Assembly (NCBI GenBank): GCA_025924755.1
Contig: JAICHT010000023.1
Span: 1 to 20,936, forward strand
Reading direction: 5' to 3'
Source of the DNA: Chitinophagaceae bacterium
Lineage (GTDB): Bacteria; Bacteroidota; Bacteroidia; Chitinophagales; Chitinophagaceae
DNA: 20,936 nt
Numbering within the stretch: the stretch's first letter is position 1; each line of letters opens with the position of its first letter. Below are positions 8,174-14,950 of this stretch, piece after piece. The position numbers and the translations under genes are program-made. A model generated the notes under the pieces. The model was given only the letters and a program-made list of their open reading frames with translations, ran no database searches and was not told the origin of the DNA.

Positions 8174-8236
8174 AATATTGCATTTTCTTGATTGCTCCTC
8201 TGCAATATTCGTTAATCAAAATTCACAAATGATTAA
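8174..8236. other. Two adjacent dyad symmetries upstream of ppa
   Basis: AATATTGC (8174-8181) and GCAATATT (8202-8209) form a perfect 8-base inverted repeat with a 20-base loop. TTAATCA (8212-8218) and TGATTAA (8230-8236) form a perfect 7-base inverted repeat with an 11-base loop. They lie about 105-170 bases before the ppa start. They could be weak terminators for the upstream operon or operators. The DNA is AT-rich, so chance is possible. Confidence 0.3.
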
Positions 8237-8342
8237 TTATGGATAGTAAGGAAAAATAAACGTTTTTTGCCGTTGATTAGCAATTGAAGTATTGCCAGCC
8301 TGCAAATAGCAAAGCGGGCCGTTCAACTATAAAATTAAAAAT

Positions 8343-8891
8343 ATGATAACTGTAAACCATCCATGGCATGGCGTTCATTATGGAGACAAAGCACCGGCAA
8401 TTGTAACCGCATTAATTGAAATTCCGCAGGGCTCCAGGGCTAAATATGAAATAGATAAGGCTACAGGATTATTAAAACTCGACCGCGTCATATATTCTTC
8501 ATTTCACTATCCTGTAAATTATGGCTTTATACCAAGAACATTAGGGTTGGACAATGACCCGCTGGATATTTTAGTATTGTGTTCGCAAATCATTCAACCG
8601 CTTTGCCTGGTGGAAGCTACCGTGATTGGCAATATGCAAATGATAGACAACGGCGAAGAAGATGATAAGATTATTGCCGTAGCCTGCAAAGACCCTTCGG
8701 TAAATCATTATACCGACATCTCCGAACTGCCGCCTCACTTTTTAAACGAGCTGAAAAATTATTTTGAACAATACAAAGCATTAGAAAATAAAGAGGTAGT
8801 GATTGAAGATTTTCAAAATAAAGAAAGGGCTTATGAAATCATTAAAGAATCTATAGACCTATATGCTCAAAAATTTATAGATAAGCTGTAA
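8343..8891 (+). CDS. ppa: Family I inorganic pyrophosphatase
   Basis: Hydrolyses pyrophosphate to two phosphates in the cytoplasm, pulling biosynthetic reactions forward. The 182-residue protein has the family I active site. EIPQGSRAKYEID (26-38) supplies E26, K34 and E36. R48 and Y60 follow, and the signature DNDPLD (70-75) holds three metal-binding Asp. D102, D107 and K109 lie in IDNGEEDDK, and Y144-K145 in EQYKALE. These line up with the known E. coli ligands, so the enzyme should be active. The length is typical of bacterial PPases. The start ATG follows an A-rich stretch, usual in this phylum. The gene is convergent with the NlpC/P60 gene 30 bases downstream, with no clear terminator between them. 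Confidence 0.97.
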   Translation: MITVNHPWHGVHYGDKAPAIVTALIEIPQGSRAKYEIDKATGLLKLDRVIYSSFHYPVNYGFIPRTLGLDNDPLDILVLCSQIIQPLCLVEATVIGNMQMIDNGEEDDKIIAVACKDPSVNHYTDISELPPHFLNELKNYFEQYKALENKEVVIEDFQNKERAYEIIKESIDLYAQKFIDKL

Positions 8892-8921
8892 CTAATTTTA
8901 ATTCAGAACAGGAATAGAACA

Positions 8922-9683
8922 TTAGAAAAACTTTCGTATACAGGCCAGTTTATGGGTGAGGCTGCCAGTTTCCATATGCACAATTCCCTGTTCATCTACT
9001 TTATCAATACGCACTTTGCCGGACGCATGTACTATTTGATGGTTATTTAACAGAATGCCGACATGTATGATCCTTCCTTTTTCATTTTCAAAAAAAGCCA
9101 CATTACCGGCAGTGGCCTCCGGTAATGTTTTTACCGGTTTTCCTTGTGTGGCCTGCTGATAGGCATCACGTAATAACGGAATACCCAGCACTTTAAAAGC
9201 AATTTGTACAAAACCGCTGCAATCTACCCCCATAAAAGTTCGTCCGCCCCATAAGTAAGGCGCATTCATCCAGGCCAGCACTATATTCCACAAAAGGTCG
9301 GCAGTAAAAGGCTGCTCTACGTTTCTATAAGCTCCATAGTATGTATATTTTTTATTCCACAGCTTATGCGTTTCCTCGTTATAACCGGTAAGTGAAGCTC
9401 CCATAGGTGCGTATATTGGTTGTGCCGGCAACACCGGGTTTATTATATCGGTACATACAAAATGCAAAGGCATCGTAGCCAGAGTTTCGTCAACCACATC
9501 AAACAAATGATAGGTAATCCATCCTTCATAACCATCGTACAGCGATTTTATTTTAAACCATTCGTTGTGTTCCTCCATTATCAAAATAATATCCCCGAAT
9601 ATTAATTGATTCGTCATTTCTGAACGATGAGCAGCCTCCTTCCTAACGGGTGCCGCGGCTACATTACAAATTGCGTATTGCAT
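8922..9683 (-). CDS. SH3-domain NlpC/P60 (C40) cysteine peptidase
   Basis: A 253-residue protein with a bacterial SH3-like region (about 20-65, ending EGWITYHL) and a middle segment that may be a second SH3 domain. The C-terminal NlpC/P60 domain (about 125-253) has C155 in GVDCSGFVQ, H207 in IIHVGIL and H219 in IVHASG. The triad looks complete. The layout resembles the YkfC/dipeptidyl-peptidase VI group, which cleaves gamma-D-Glu-diaminoacid bonds in cell-wall peptides. No signal peptide or lipobox is visible at MQYAICNVAAAPV, so a cytoplasmic murein-peptide recycling role is possible. That is inference. It is divergent from the sigma-factor gene. Confidence 0.88.
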   Translation of the reverse strand: MQYAICNVAAAPVRKEAAHRSEMTNQLIFGDIILIMEEHNEWFKIKSLYDGYEGWITYHLFDVVDETLATMPLHFVCTDIINPVLPAQPIYAPMGASLTGYNEETHKLWNKKYTYYGAYRNVEQPFTADLLWNIVLAWMNAPYLWGGRTFMGVDCSGFVQIAFKVLGIPLLRDAYQQATQGKPVKTLPEATAGNVAFFENEKGRIIHVGILLNNHQIVHASGKVRIDKVDEQGIVHMETGSLTHKLACIRKFF

Positions 9684-9791
9684 ATAAAAAGATAAAATAA
9701 AATTGGCGTTATGAATTTTAGCAGTTGCTGCATCTTATATAAAATTGAAATTAGTTATTTTCCATCTGTGAAAGCGAACCGATATAACCAT

Positions 9792-10349
9792 ATGAGCGAT
9801 GAGGAACTGCTGGAGCGGTATTACGCCGATCAAAACCAGCAGTGGATTGGTATATTACTGGAGCGGTACACCTTGCTATTGCTGGGTGTATGTATGAAGT
9901 ATTTAAAAAATGAAGAAGATGCAAAAGACAGTGTGCAGCAGGTTTTTTTAAAAGTTTTAAGCGAAGTGTCAAAATACCGTATTGATTATTTCAAATCCTG
10001 GCTGTACAGCGTAGCTAAAAATCTTTGCCTGATGAAGCTGCGCAGCCAACAAGGAAAAATAATAAAACCGCTTACCGATGAAACGATACAGATAGTAGCC
10101 GATCATCTGGACAATAATTTGTTGCAAAATGAACAAACGCTATTTATATTAGAAGAAGCAATCGATACTTTAAACCCCGAGCAGCGGCAGAGTATTACTT
10201 TATTTTATTTGCAAAAAAACAGCTATCACCAAATAGCCGAAAAAACAGGATATTCCTTGCTTCAGGTTAAAAGCTATATACAAAATGGTAAACGGAATTT
10301 AAAACAATTGCTGGAAAAAAAGTTAAAGGCAACGAACGGCAAAATTTAA
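9792..10349 (+). CDS. ECF-type RNA polymerase sigma factor
   Basis: A 185-residue sigma-70-family factor. Region 2 covers about 8-85 (MKYLKNEEDAKDSVQQVFLK, FKSWLYSVAKNLCLMKLR). Region 4 covers about 120-175 (LNPEQRQSITLFYLQ, then the helix-turn-helix HQIAEKTGYSLLQVKSYI). It would direct RNA polymerase to a small regulon in response to an unknown signal. ATG 9792 gives the usual MSDEELLERY start. A GTG at 9768 (eight more residues) is possible, and ATG 9711 adds a Cys-rich tail that looks unnatural. A single base separates it from the membrane-protein gene downstream, so the two should be translated together and probably act as a sigma/anti-sigma pair. Confidence 0.9.
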   Translation: MSDEELLERYYADQNQQWIGILLERYTLLLLGVCMKYLKNEEDAKDSVQQVFLKVLSEVSKYRIDYFKSWLYSVAKNLCLMKLRSQQGKIIKPLTDETIQIVADHLDNNLLQNEQTLFILEEAIDTLNPEQRQSITLFYLQKNSYHQIAEKTGYSLLQVKSYIQNGKRNLKQLLEKKLKATNGKI

Positions 10350-10350
10350 A

Positions 10351-10716
10351 ATGAAGGAAAATTTAAAAGACATATTAACCAATTTGTCGGTGGATATTGA
10401 CCAGGAAACACTGTTGCTGTACCTGCAGGGAAAACTGTCTGCAGAAAAGCAACACGAATTGGAAAAGCAGGTATTAAATAATGATTTTGAAGCCGACGCG
10501 CTGGAAGGACTGCAAACCATAAAAGATGAAAAACATCTGAATAGTATTGTAATTAAACTGAACCGTGATTTAAAGAAAAAAACAAAATCTGCAAGAAACT
10601 TCCGTTATATAAAACCTCTACAAAATGAGCCCTGGCTGTATATTACGCTGGCGATTCTTTTAATGCTGATTGTTATTTGCTATTTCATTATCCATATTCA
10701 CTTGTATCATTCTTAA
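10351..10716 (+). CDS. One-TM anti-sigma-like membrane protein
   Basis: A 121-residue protein starting one base after the sigma-factor stop codon. The N-terminal cytoplasmic part (about 1-50) is helical. Its ETLLLYLQGKLSAEKQHELE resembles the helical anti-sigma domain, but without the HxxxCxxC zinc motif. NDFEADALEGLQ follows, as in many Bacteroidota sigma partners. A basic stretch (RDLKKKTKSARNFRY) precedes a single membrane helix at about 94-115, and only a short tail (HIHLYHS) lies on the far side. The gene position and topology support a role in holding the sigma factor at the inner membrane. Direct family recognition is weak, so the function is an inference from context. Confidence 0.75.
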   Translation: MKENLKDILTNLSVDIDQETLLLYLQGKLSAEKQHELEKQVLNNDFEADALEGLQTIKDEKHLNSIVIKLNRDLKKKTKSARNFRYIKPLQNEPWLYITLAILLMLIVICYFIIHIHLYHS

Positions 10717-10997
10717 GTTGCAATTTAAGCGCTTGATATAGTATTTACTCCACTTCTTTTACATCGCATAACACTCATCTATAAGCATTTAAATGATAAT
10801 TAACGAAATAACACTTCAATTTGGCACCTACCTAATGTTGGGCAATTTATAGCTCATAACTCTAGTATCATATTGAAAAGTACTGCCGTTTATGTACAAA
10901 AATTCAAGAGGTTTTGAAATAGTACCGTCGGTTTTGCTGCAATATCGCTGGCATAATTTTACCTCTATTGCGTTCTTTGTTCACTAAATCAATTTTT

Positions 10998-11999
10998 ATG
11001 TTTTACCATGTAAAAGAATTGCAGTTTAATGCAAGGGTTTCTAAAGCCGATCCTGCATTTGCAACGTTATTATTAGAGCAGTTCGGCGGCGCAAATGGTG
11101 AGTTGGCTGCCGCGTTACGCTATTTTGCTCAGGGGTTTGCAGCTAAGAATCCGTACCCAGATAAATATGACCTTTTGATGGATATAGCTACGGAAGAATT
11201 CAGTCATCTGGAAATTGTAGGTGCCACAATTCAAATGCTTCTGCAGGGAGTAAACGGAGACCTGAAGAATGCGGCCGAAAGTTCTGAAATCATGCACCTG
11301 TTAGATGGAAAGGCTGCAAAAGAAAGTGTTATTCACCAGGCAATGACTGCCCCGCAGTTTTTAGTGGGTTCTGCCGGTGGCCCTGCCTATACCAACAGCC
11401 AGGGAGTGCCATGGACAGCCGCTTATATCAATGGCGATGCGCAAGGCGACCTCACCTCGGATCTACGGTCTGATATTGGAGCTGAAACAAGGGCAAAAAT
11501 GGTATATGAATACTTGATGCAGTTTACCGAAGATCCATACGTGAAAGAAACCTTACGTTTTTTGATGACGCGTGAAGTAGCGCACTATCAGATGTTTGAA
11601 GCGGCCCTCTCAACCATCCAACCAAATTTTCCACCCGGAATACTACAAAGCGACCCACGCTATAGCAACCTGTATTTTAATATGTCAACCGGCAACGATT
11701 TTAATGGCCCATGGAACCATGGCACCAGTACGCAGCTAGGAGAAACCTGGCAGTTTATTGAAGACCCTATAAAGCATGTAATTGAAACAAGTGGTTTACT
11801 GGACCAGCAAGCAGTCGGCACAGAGCGTACAGAAAAAGGAATACAAAAATTAAACAAGCAATTAAGCGAAGAGCGAAGTGCTGAAGTAACCGCTGCCGCG
11901 CCTTTGGGTGAGCAGCAATGGAATCAGCCCTTAAAAAATGGATCAAATTTATTGTCAGCTGATGAACAAAAGTCAAAAGGATCCCATCGAAGAAAATAA
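10998..11999 (+). CDS. Manganese (non-heme) catalase
   Basis: A 333-residue dimanganese catalase that breaks hydrogen peroxide into water and oxygen. The ferritin-like four-helix core shows all expected ligands: E35 in NGELAAALRYF, E67 and H70 in EEFSHLEIVG, E163 in GAETRAKMVYEYL and H196 in TREVAHYQMFEAAL. Spacing fits the Mn-catalase pattern. ATG 10998 (MFYHVKELQF) is the expected family start; a non-ATG start at 10968 would add ten residues. The tail from about 275 (TERTEKGIQKLNKQLSEERS onward) is charged, probably disordered, and longer than in small family members. Its last 62 bases overlap the start of the DsbA-like gene in another frame, suggesting translational coupling. No signal peptide is visible, so it is cytoplasmic. 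Confidence 0.95.
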   Translation: MFYHVKELQFNARVSKADPAFATLLLEQFGGANGELAAALRYFAQGFAAKNPYPDKYDLLMDIATEEFSHLEIVGATIQMLLQGVNGDLKNAAESSEIMHLLDGKAAKESVIHQAMTAPQFLVGSAGGPAYTNSQGVPWTAAYINGDAQGDLTSDLRSDIGAETRAKMVYEYLMQFTEDPYVKETLRFLMTREVAHYQMFEAALSTIQPNFPPGILQSDPRYSNLYFNMSTGNDFNGPWNHGTSTQLGETWQFIEDPIKHVIETSGLLDQQAVGTERTEKGIQKLNKQLSEERSAEVTAAAPLGEQQWNQPLKNGSNLLSADEQKSKGSHRRK

Positions 12000-12771
12000 G
12001 CAACAGCTTACCGGTAGCAAAGCGGATGGGGTAGAAATTGTTTACTATACAGATCCGCTTTGCTGTTGGAGCTGGGCTTTTGAGCCACAATGGCGCAAAT
12101 TACAATACCACTTTTCGGACTACCTGAGATGGCGTTATTGCATGGGTGGCCTTTTGCCTAGTTGGAAGAACTTCAACGATTCCATGAATATTGTAAACCG
12201 GCCTGCCCAGATGGGGCCAATATGGATGGAAGCCAGCCACATTTCAGGAATGCCTATCCATAATAGAATATGGATTGATAACCCACCGGCATCTTCTTAT
12301 CTTTCTTGCATAGCAGTAAAATGCGCTCAATTGCAATCGGCATCAGCCGGAGAACAGTATCTGCGGCTGCTGCGTGAAGCGATAATGCTACATGGACAAA
12401 ATATTTCCCTGTTAAGTGTTTTAACCAAAATAGCAGAAACGCTTGCTATCCGTAGTCCTCAGCAGTTTAATATCGAATTATTTAATACAGACATGCAAAA
12501 TGACCGGGGATTAGAAGCCTTTAGAAAAGATATACAAGAAGTAAAACAAAATGGTATTAATCGCTTTCCAACATTGCTGTTCCGGCGGCTTCACTTCCCT
12601 TCCATATTAATCACAGGTTACCGGCCTTATGTAGTAATTTTGGATGCGCTGAAACAAATAGCACCGGATCTTTTTGAAGTCCACAAAAAGATGAATATAG
12701 AAGCATATAAAAATCATTTTCCAGATAGTACCGACCGTGAATTAGAAGAAGTGCTGAAAAATACAAACTGA
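11938..12771 (+). CDS. DsbA-family thioredoxin-fold protein with CxxS motif
   Basis: A 277-residue protein with a DsbA/FrnE/YjbH-like fold. The first strand VEIVYYTDPLCCWSW (about 32-46) carries the active-site position. An alpha-helical insert follows, and the cis-Pro motif RFPTLLF (P211) lies in the C-terminal thioredoxin half. Where redox-active relatives have CxxC (for example DPxCPWC), this protein reads C42-C-W-S45, so the resolving Cys is Ser. It cannot be a classical dithiol oxidase at that site; a monothiol, adaptor (YjbH/SpxH-like) or binding role is possible. No signal peptide is seen, so it is probably cytoplasmic. It starts inside the Mn-catalase gene at ATG 11938, preceded by an A-run; ATG 11962 is an alternative. 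Co-expression with catalase suggests an oxidative-stress role. Confidence 0.82.
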   Translation: MDQIYCQLMNKSQKDPIEENKQQLTGSKADGVEIVYYTDPLCCWSWAFEPQWRKLQYHFSDYLRWRYCMGGLLPSWKNFNDSMNIVNRPAQMGPIWMEASHISGMPIHNRIWIDNPPASSYLSCIAVKCAQLQSASAGEQYLRLLREAIMLHGQNISLLSVLTKIAETLAIRSPQQFNIELFNTDMQNDRGLEAFRKDIQEVKQNGINRFPTLLFRRLHFPSILITGYRPYVVILDALKQIAPDLFEVHKKMNIEAYKNHFPDSTDRELEEVLKNTN

Positions 12772-12929
12772 GGTATATTGACACTACCTATCTTGCACCA
12801 ATCAGGTATATACTGCTGCAGCTATTTATTTACACTTGGTATTTTTATTGGCTTTGATTTTTAAATGATTCCTCTTGTTTATAGTTTCAATGGTTATTGA
12901 AAAAGCATTTCACCACTACATTGAATCAT

Positions 12930-13958
12930 TTACTGGTATTGTATGTAAATAGGCTGAGGTTTTAATTTCAAAACTTCTGATATGGGCATCATCTCTTTTT
13001 GTCCCGACCGTTGTGTATCGTTTTTGTAAAACAATTTAAAGCCGGTAAACTGTACAGGCTGCGGAGCTACCCAACTGCGATAGGTATCTCTTTTCTTTGC
13101 AGGGCTGCCCCATCCATCCATATCCATTACAATCTGCACTTCCGGGTGAAGTTTGATGTTTTGATAATTAGTAACCATATCTTTTGTAAAACGGTGCACT
13201 ATCAAAATCTTAGGGGGCAGATTGTACTTCTTTACCAGCTTTGCCAGGTAATCAGCCGTATAATTAATATCAGCTGCATCGTAAGTTCCTATAACAGTTC
13301 CGGGTTTTTTGCCTTTTGTAGCCAAAGCAAATTCGGGGTCAATACCAAAGTGAACATTTGGCATTGCCAGATATTTTTCCAGCAGCGGCACTTCATCCTG
13401 TACGGTGCTAAAGCCAACCTGGATATCAATAAAAACCAGCGCATTTATTTCTTTGGCCCAACTGTTTACTGTATCAATCTGCTTAAACGGCATACGGTAC
13501 CGGTATTTACCATCCTTGCCCGGATCGCCCTGTGCAGTTATTGCTATATAATGCAGCGCCGGTATGGCTTTAATGACACTATCTGCTGCACTCCATTTCT
13601 TTACTTCACCCATTAATTTTTGAAGCATCACCTGTTTCGGATATTCGCCCAGCACACCCATTCTTTTAGAGAATAAGTTTCCGTAATATGCTACAATACG
13701 GTTGAATGGCAATATAGCCCCTGCATTTGGGTATGGCCCCTTTACCGGCCAGCGACCTGTGGTATCGCCATTGCTGATATAGCGCATCAATTTATTATAT
13801 TGGGCAGTATCCACGGTTTTAAGAACCGAAGCTTTGGTAACTGCCGCAGAATCTGTCCCAAACTTATTAGAACTGTGGGTATTACTTTGTTGAGTATTGG
13901 CATTGCAAGCCAACAGAATACAAACACTGCTGACACTTAAAAAACTAAGAAATCTCAT
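12930..13958 (-). CDS. Lipoprotein of unknown family, TIM-barrel-like
   Basis: A 342-residue putative lipoprotein. MRFLSFLSVSSVCILLAC is a clean signal with lipidated C18, followed by a Ser/Thr/Asn-rich linker to about 45. I do not recognise the family with certainty. The mature part has a run of about eight predicted strands: RIVAYYGN, PALHYIAIT, NALVFIDIQ, VHFGIDPEF, KILIVHRFT, VQIVMDMDGWG, FTGFKLFY and PIYIQYQ. Helices lie between them, which suggests a beta/alpha barrel. Acidic residues at strand ends (D207 and E209 in IDPEF, D279 and D281 in MDMDG) sit where glycoside-hydrolase-like barrels carry catalytic or metal residues. It is convergent with the DsbA-like gene. A TAAATTTG box lies at 14014-14021 on its strand, about 55 bases upstream, without a matching -33 element. 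Function is unknown. Confidence 0.8.
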   Translation of the reverse strand: MRFLSFLSVSSVCILLACNANTQQSNTHSSNKFGTDSAAVTKASVLKTVDTAQYNKLMRYISNGDTTGRWPVKGPYPNAGAILPFNRIVAYYGNLFSKRMGVLGEYPKQVMLQKLMGEVKKWSAADSVIKAIPALHYIAITAQGDPGKDGKYRYRMPFKQIDTVNSWAKEINALVFIDIQVGFSTVQDEVPLLEKYLAMPNVHFGIDPEFALATKGKKPGTVIGTYDAADINYTADYLAKLVKKYNLPPKILIVHRFTKDMVTNYQNIKLHPEVQIVMDMDGWGSPAKKRDTYRSWVAPQPVQFTGFKLFYKNDTQRSGQKEMMPISEVLKLKPQPIYIQYQ

Positions 13959-14131
13959 TTCGGCACATTTACTTCTTGTGAATGATAAAACAACTGATTA
14001 TTTTGATGCAAACCAAATTTAAACGTTTGAAGCAGGGATTATTATCAGGTACTTTTCTTAAGTAGTACTATGACAGTGTTAAACGATTTTATTGAAAATG
14101 CGTAGTATGGGCTTGGCATAAATTTATCATT

Positions 14132-14395
14132 ATGTTTAAAAAAGTAATTATGAAAAAAGATAATGACCCCATAGAACGGAATCAGCCAGCTGAAGCCGGA
14201 AGAAAAAATGATCCGGATCTAAGAGATGAATCGGCAGCGCAGCCCGGTGTGTCTACTATGAGCAGCAGCCCCACAGACGATGCCAATCAGCACTTAACAA
14301 GAACGGCCTCCGATACATTTGATACAGATTTGGACTTTGGGAAAAATGCTGATAAGGCGTTTGACGACATCAGTGATACCAAAGAAGAACAATAA
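14132..14395 (+). CDS. Small acidic, probably disordered protein
   Basis: An 87-residue hydrophilic protein with no hydrophobic core, rich in Asp, Glu, Ser and Asn (for example DNDPIERNQPAEAG, TASDTFDTDLDFGKNADKAF and the end DISDTKEEQ). It has no signal peptide or membrane segment. The ATG at 14132 gives MFKKVIMKKDND; the ATG at 14150 is an alternative. I do not recognise a domain. Its composition and its place beside Mn catalase and a KGG-repeat protein resemble small hydrophilin-like stress proteins, but this is inference. It is convergent with the KGG gene, and a shared stem-loop lies between the two stop codons. Confidence 0.6.
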   Translation: MFKKVIMKKDNDPIERNQPAEAGRKNDPDLRDESAAQPGVSTMSSSPTDDANQHLTRTASDTFDTDLDFGKNADKAFDDISDTKEEQ

Positions 14396-14440
14396 CCGCT
14401 TTAGCATCAAAAGAATGTTGCTTTAGTTTCTATAAAAACA

Positions 14441-14473
14441 ATACGCCTGAACGAAAGATTCCTTCAGGCGTAT
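14441..14473 (-). terminator. Intrinsic terminator of the KGG gene
   Basis: ATACGCCTGAA (14441-14451) and TTCAGGCGTAT (14463-14473) form a perfect 11-base-pair stem with an 11-base loop. Read on the minus strand the stem is followed by TGTTTTTATA, a T-run fitting termination of the KGG gene. On the plus strand no T-run follows, though the hairpin may still help end transcripts of the acidic protein gene. Confidence 0.75.
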
Positions 14474-14493
14474 GCACAATCTTACTAGCTTAA

Positions 14494-14760
14494 TTAACGG
14501 TCACTTTGGTTTTCGGATGAGGAACGGCTGGTGCGTCCGCCACCATGAGAATTTTGTCCGCCTTTCTTACCAGCGGCACGGGCTTCATCTGAGCTCCATT
14601 CATGCGCTACACCCTGTTGGTGCGCTGCCCTGCCTCCTTCACTGGCAATCTTGCGTTGCCTTTCCGGATCCATAGAAGCAAACCCCCGGTTGGCGCTGCC
14701 CTGCCGGCCTCTGCTTTCTTGTTGCTCCTGCTGCTCATTTTGATTTTTATTTTCTGCCAT
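14494..14760 (-). CDS. KGG-repeat stress-induced protein (YciG/Con-10-like)
   Basis: An 88-residue, very hydrophilic protein. The ATG at 14760 (MAENKNQNEQ) is chosen; a longer frame up to 14862 would add 34 residues of Cys/His/Phe-rich sequence unlike the rest. After a Gln/Glu-rich N-terminus come two KGG-type repeats: RGFASMDPERQRKIASEGG (25-43) and AHEWSSDEARAAGKKGGQ (52-69). The tail is Gly/Ser/Arg-rich. KGG-repeat proteins include E. coli YciG and fungal Con-10, which are general-stress or conidiation-induced small proteins of unclear mechanism. A stem-loop terminator follows the stop codon. It lies between a MutS-like gene on the same strand and the convergent acidic protein gene. Confidence 0.85.
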   Translation of the reverse strand: MAENKNQNEQQEQQESRGRQGSANRGFASMDPERQRKIASEGGRAAHQQGVAHEWSSDEARAAGKKGGQNSHGGGRTSRSSSENQSDR

Positions 14761-14950
14761 AACACAACAATTTAATTGGTTAAAAATTATATGAGTGTGA
14801 GCAACAAAATAATGCCGAGCTATATAAAGGCTGCATGGATTACGGATGGGTAAAAATATCAATGATATTGCGGTTTTTGTTGCGAGATATAAGCAAGCTG
14901 AGGAAATAAGCTCATCTATTTATAGTATTACAGTCAATGGATTTAAAAAA

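Noticed and set aside
10717..10997. Operator or sigma-specific promoter before Mn catalase
   Set aside because: AGTAC-like near-repeats and an 8-base palindrome are present, but there is no convincing promoter or shared motif with the sigma-factor upstream region.
12772..12929. Possible terminator between the convergent DsbA-like and lipoprotein genes
   Set aside because: Only short scattered repeats (GGTATAT, TGATTC/GAATCA far apart); no stable stem-loop with a T-run.
12999..13616. 205-residue plus-strand frame opposite the lipoprotein gene
   Set aside because: The Cys/His/Ile-rich translation is typical of an antisense shadow; the minus strand has a signal peptide and regular secondary structure.
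14035..14110. Short TACTT/AAGTA stem between the TIM-barrel-like lipoprotein and the acidic protein gene
   Set aside because: Only five base pairs, expected by chance.
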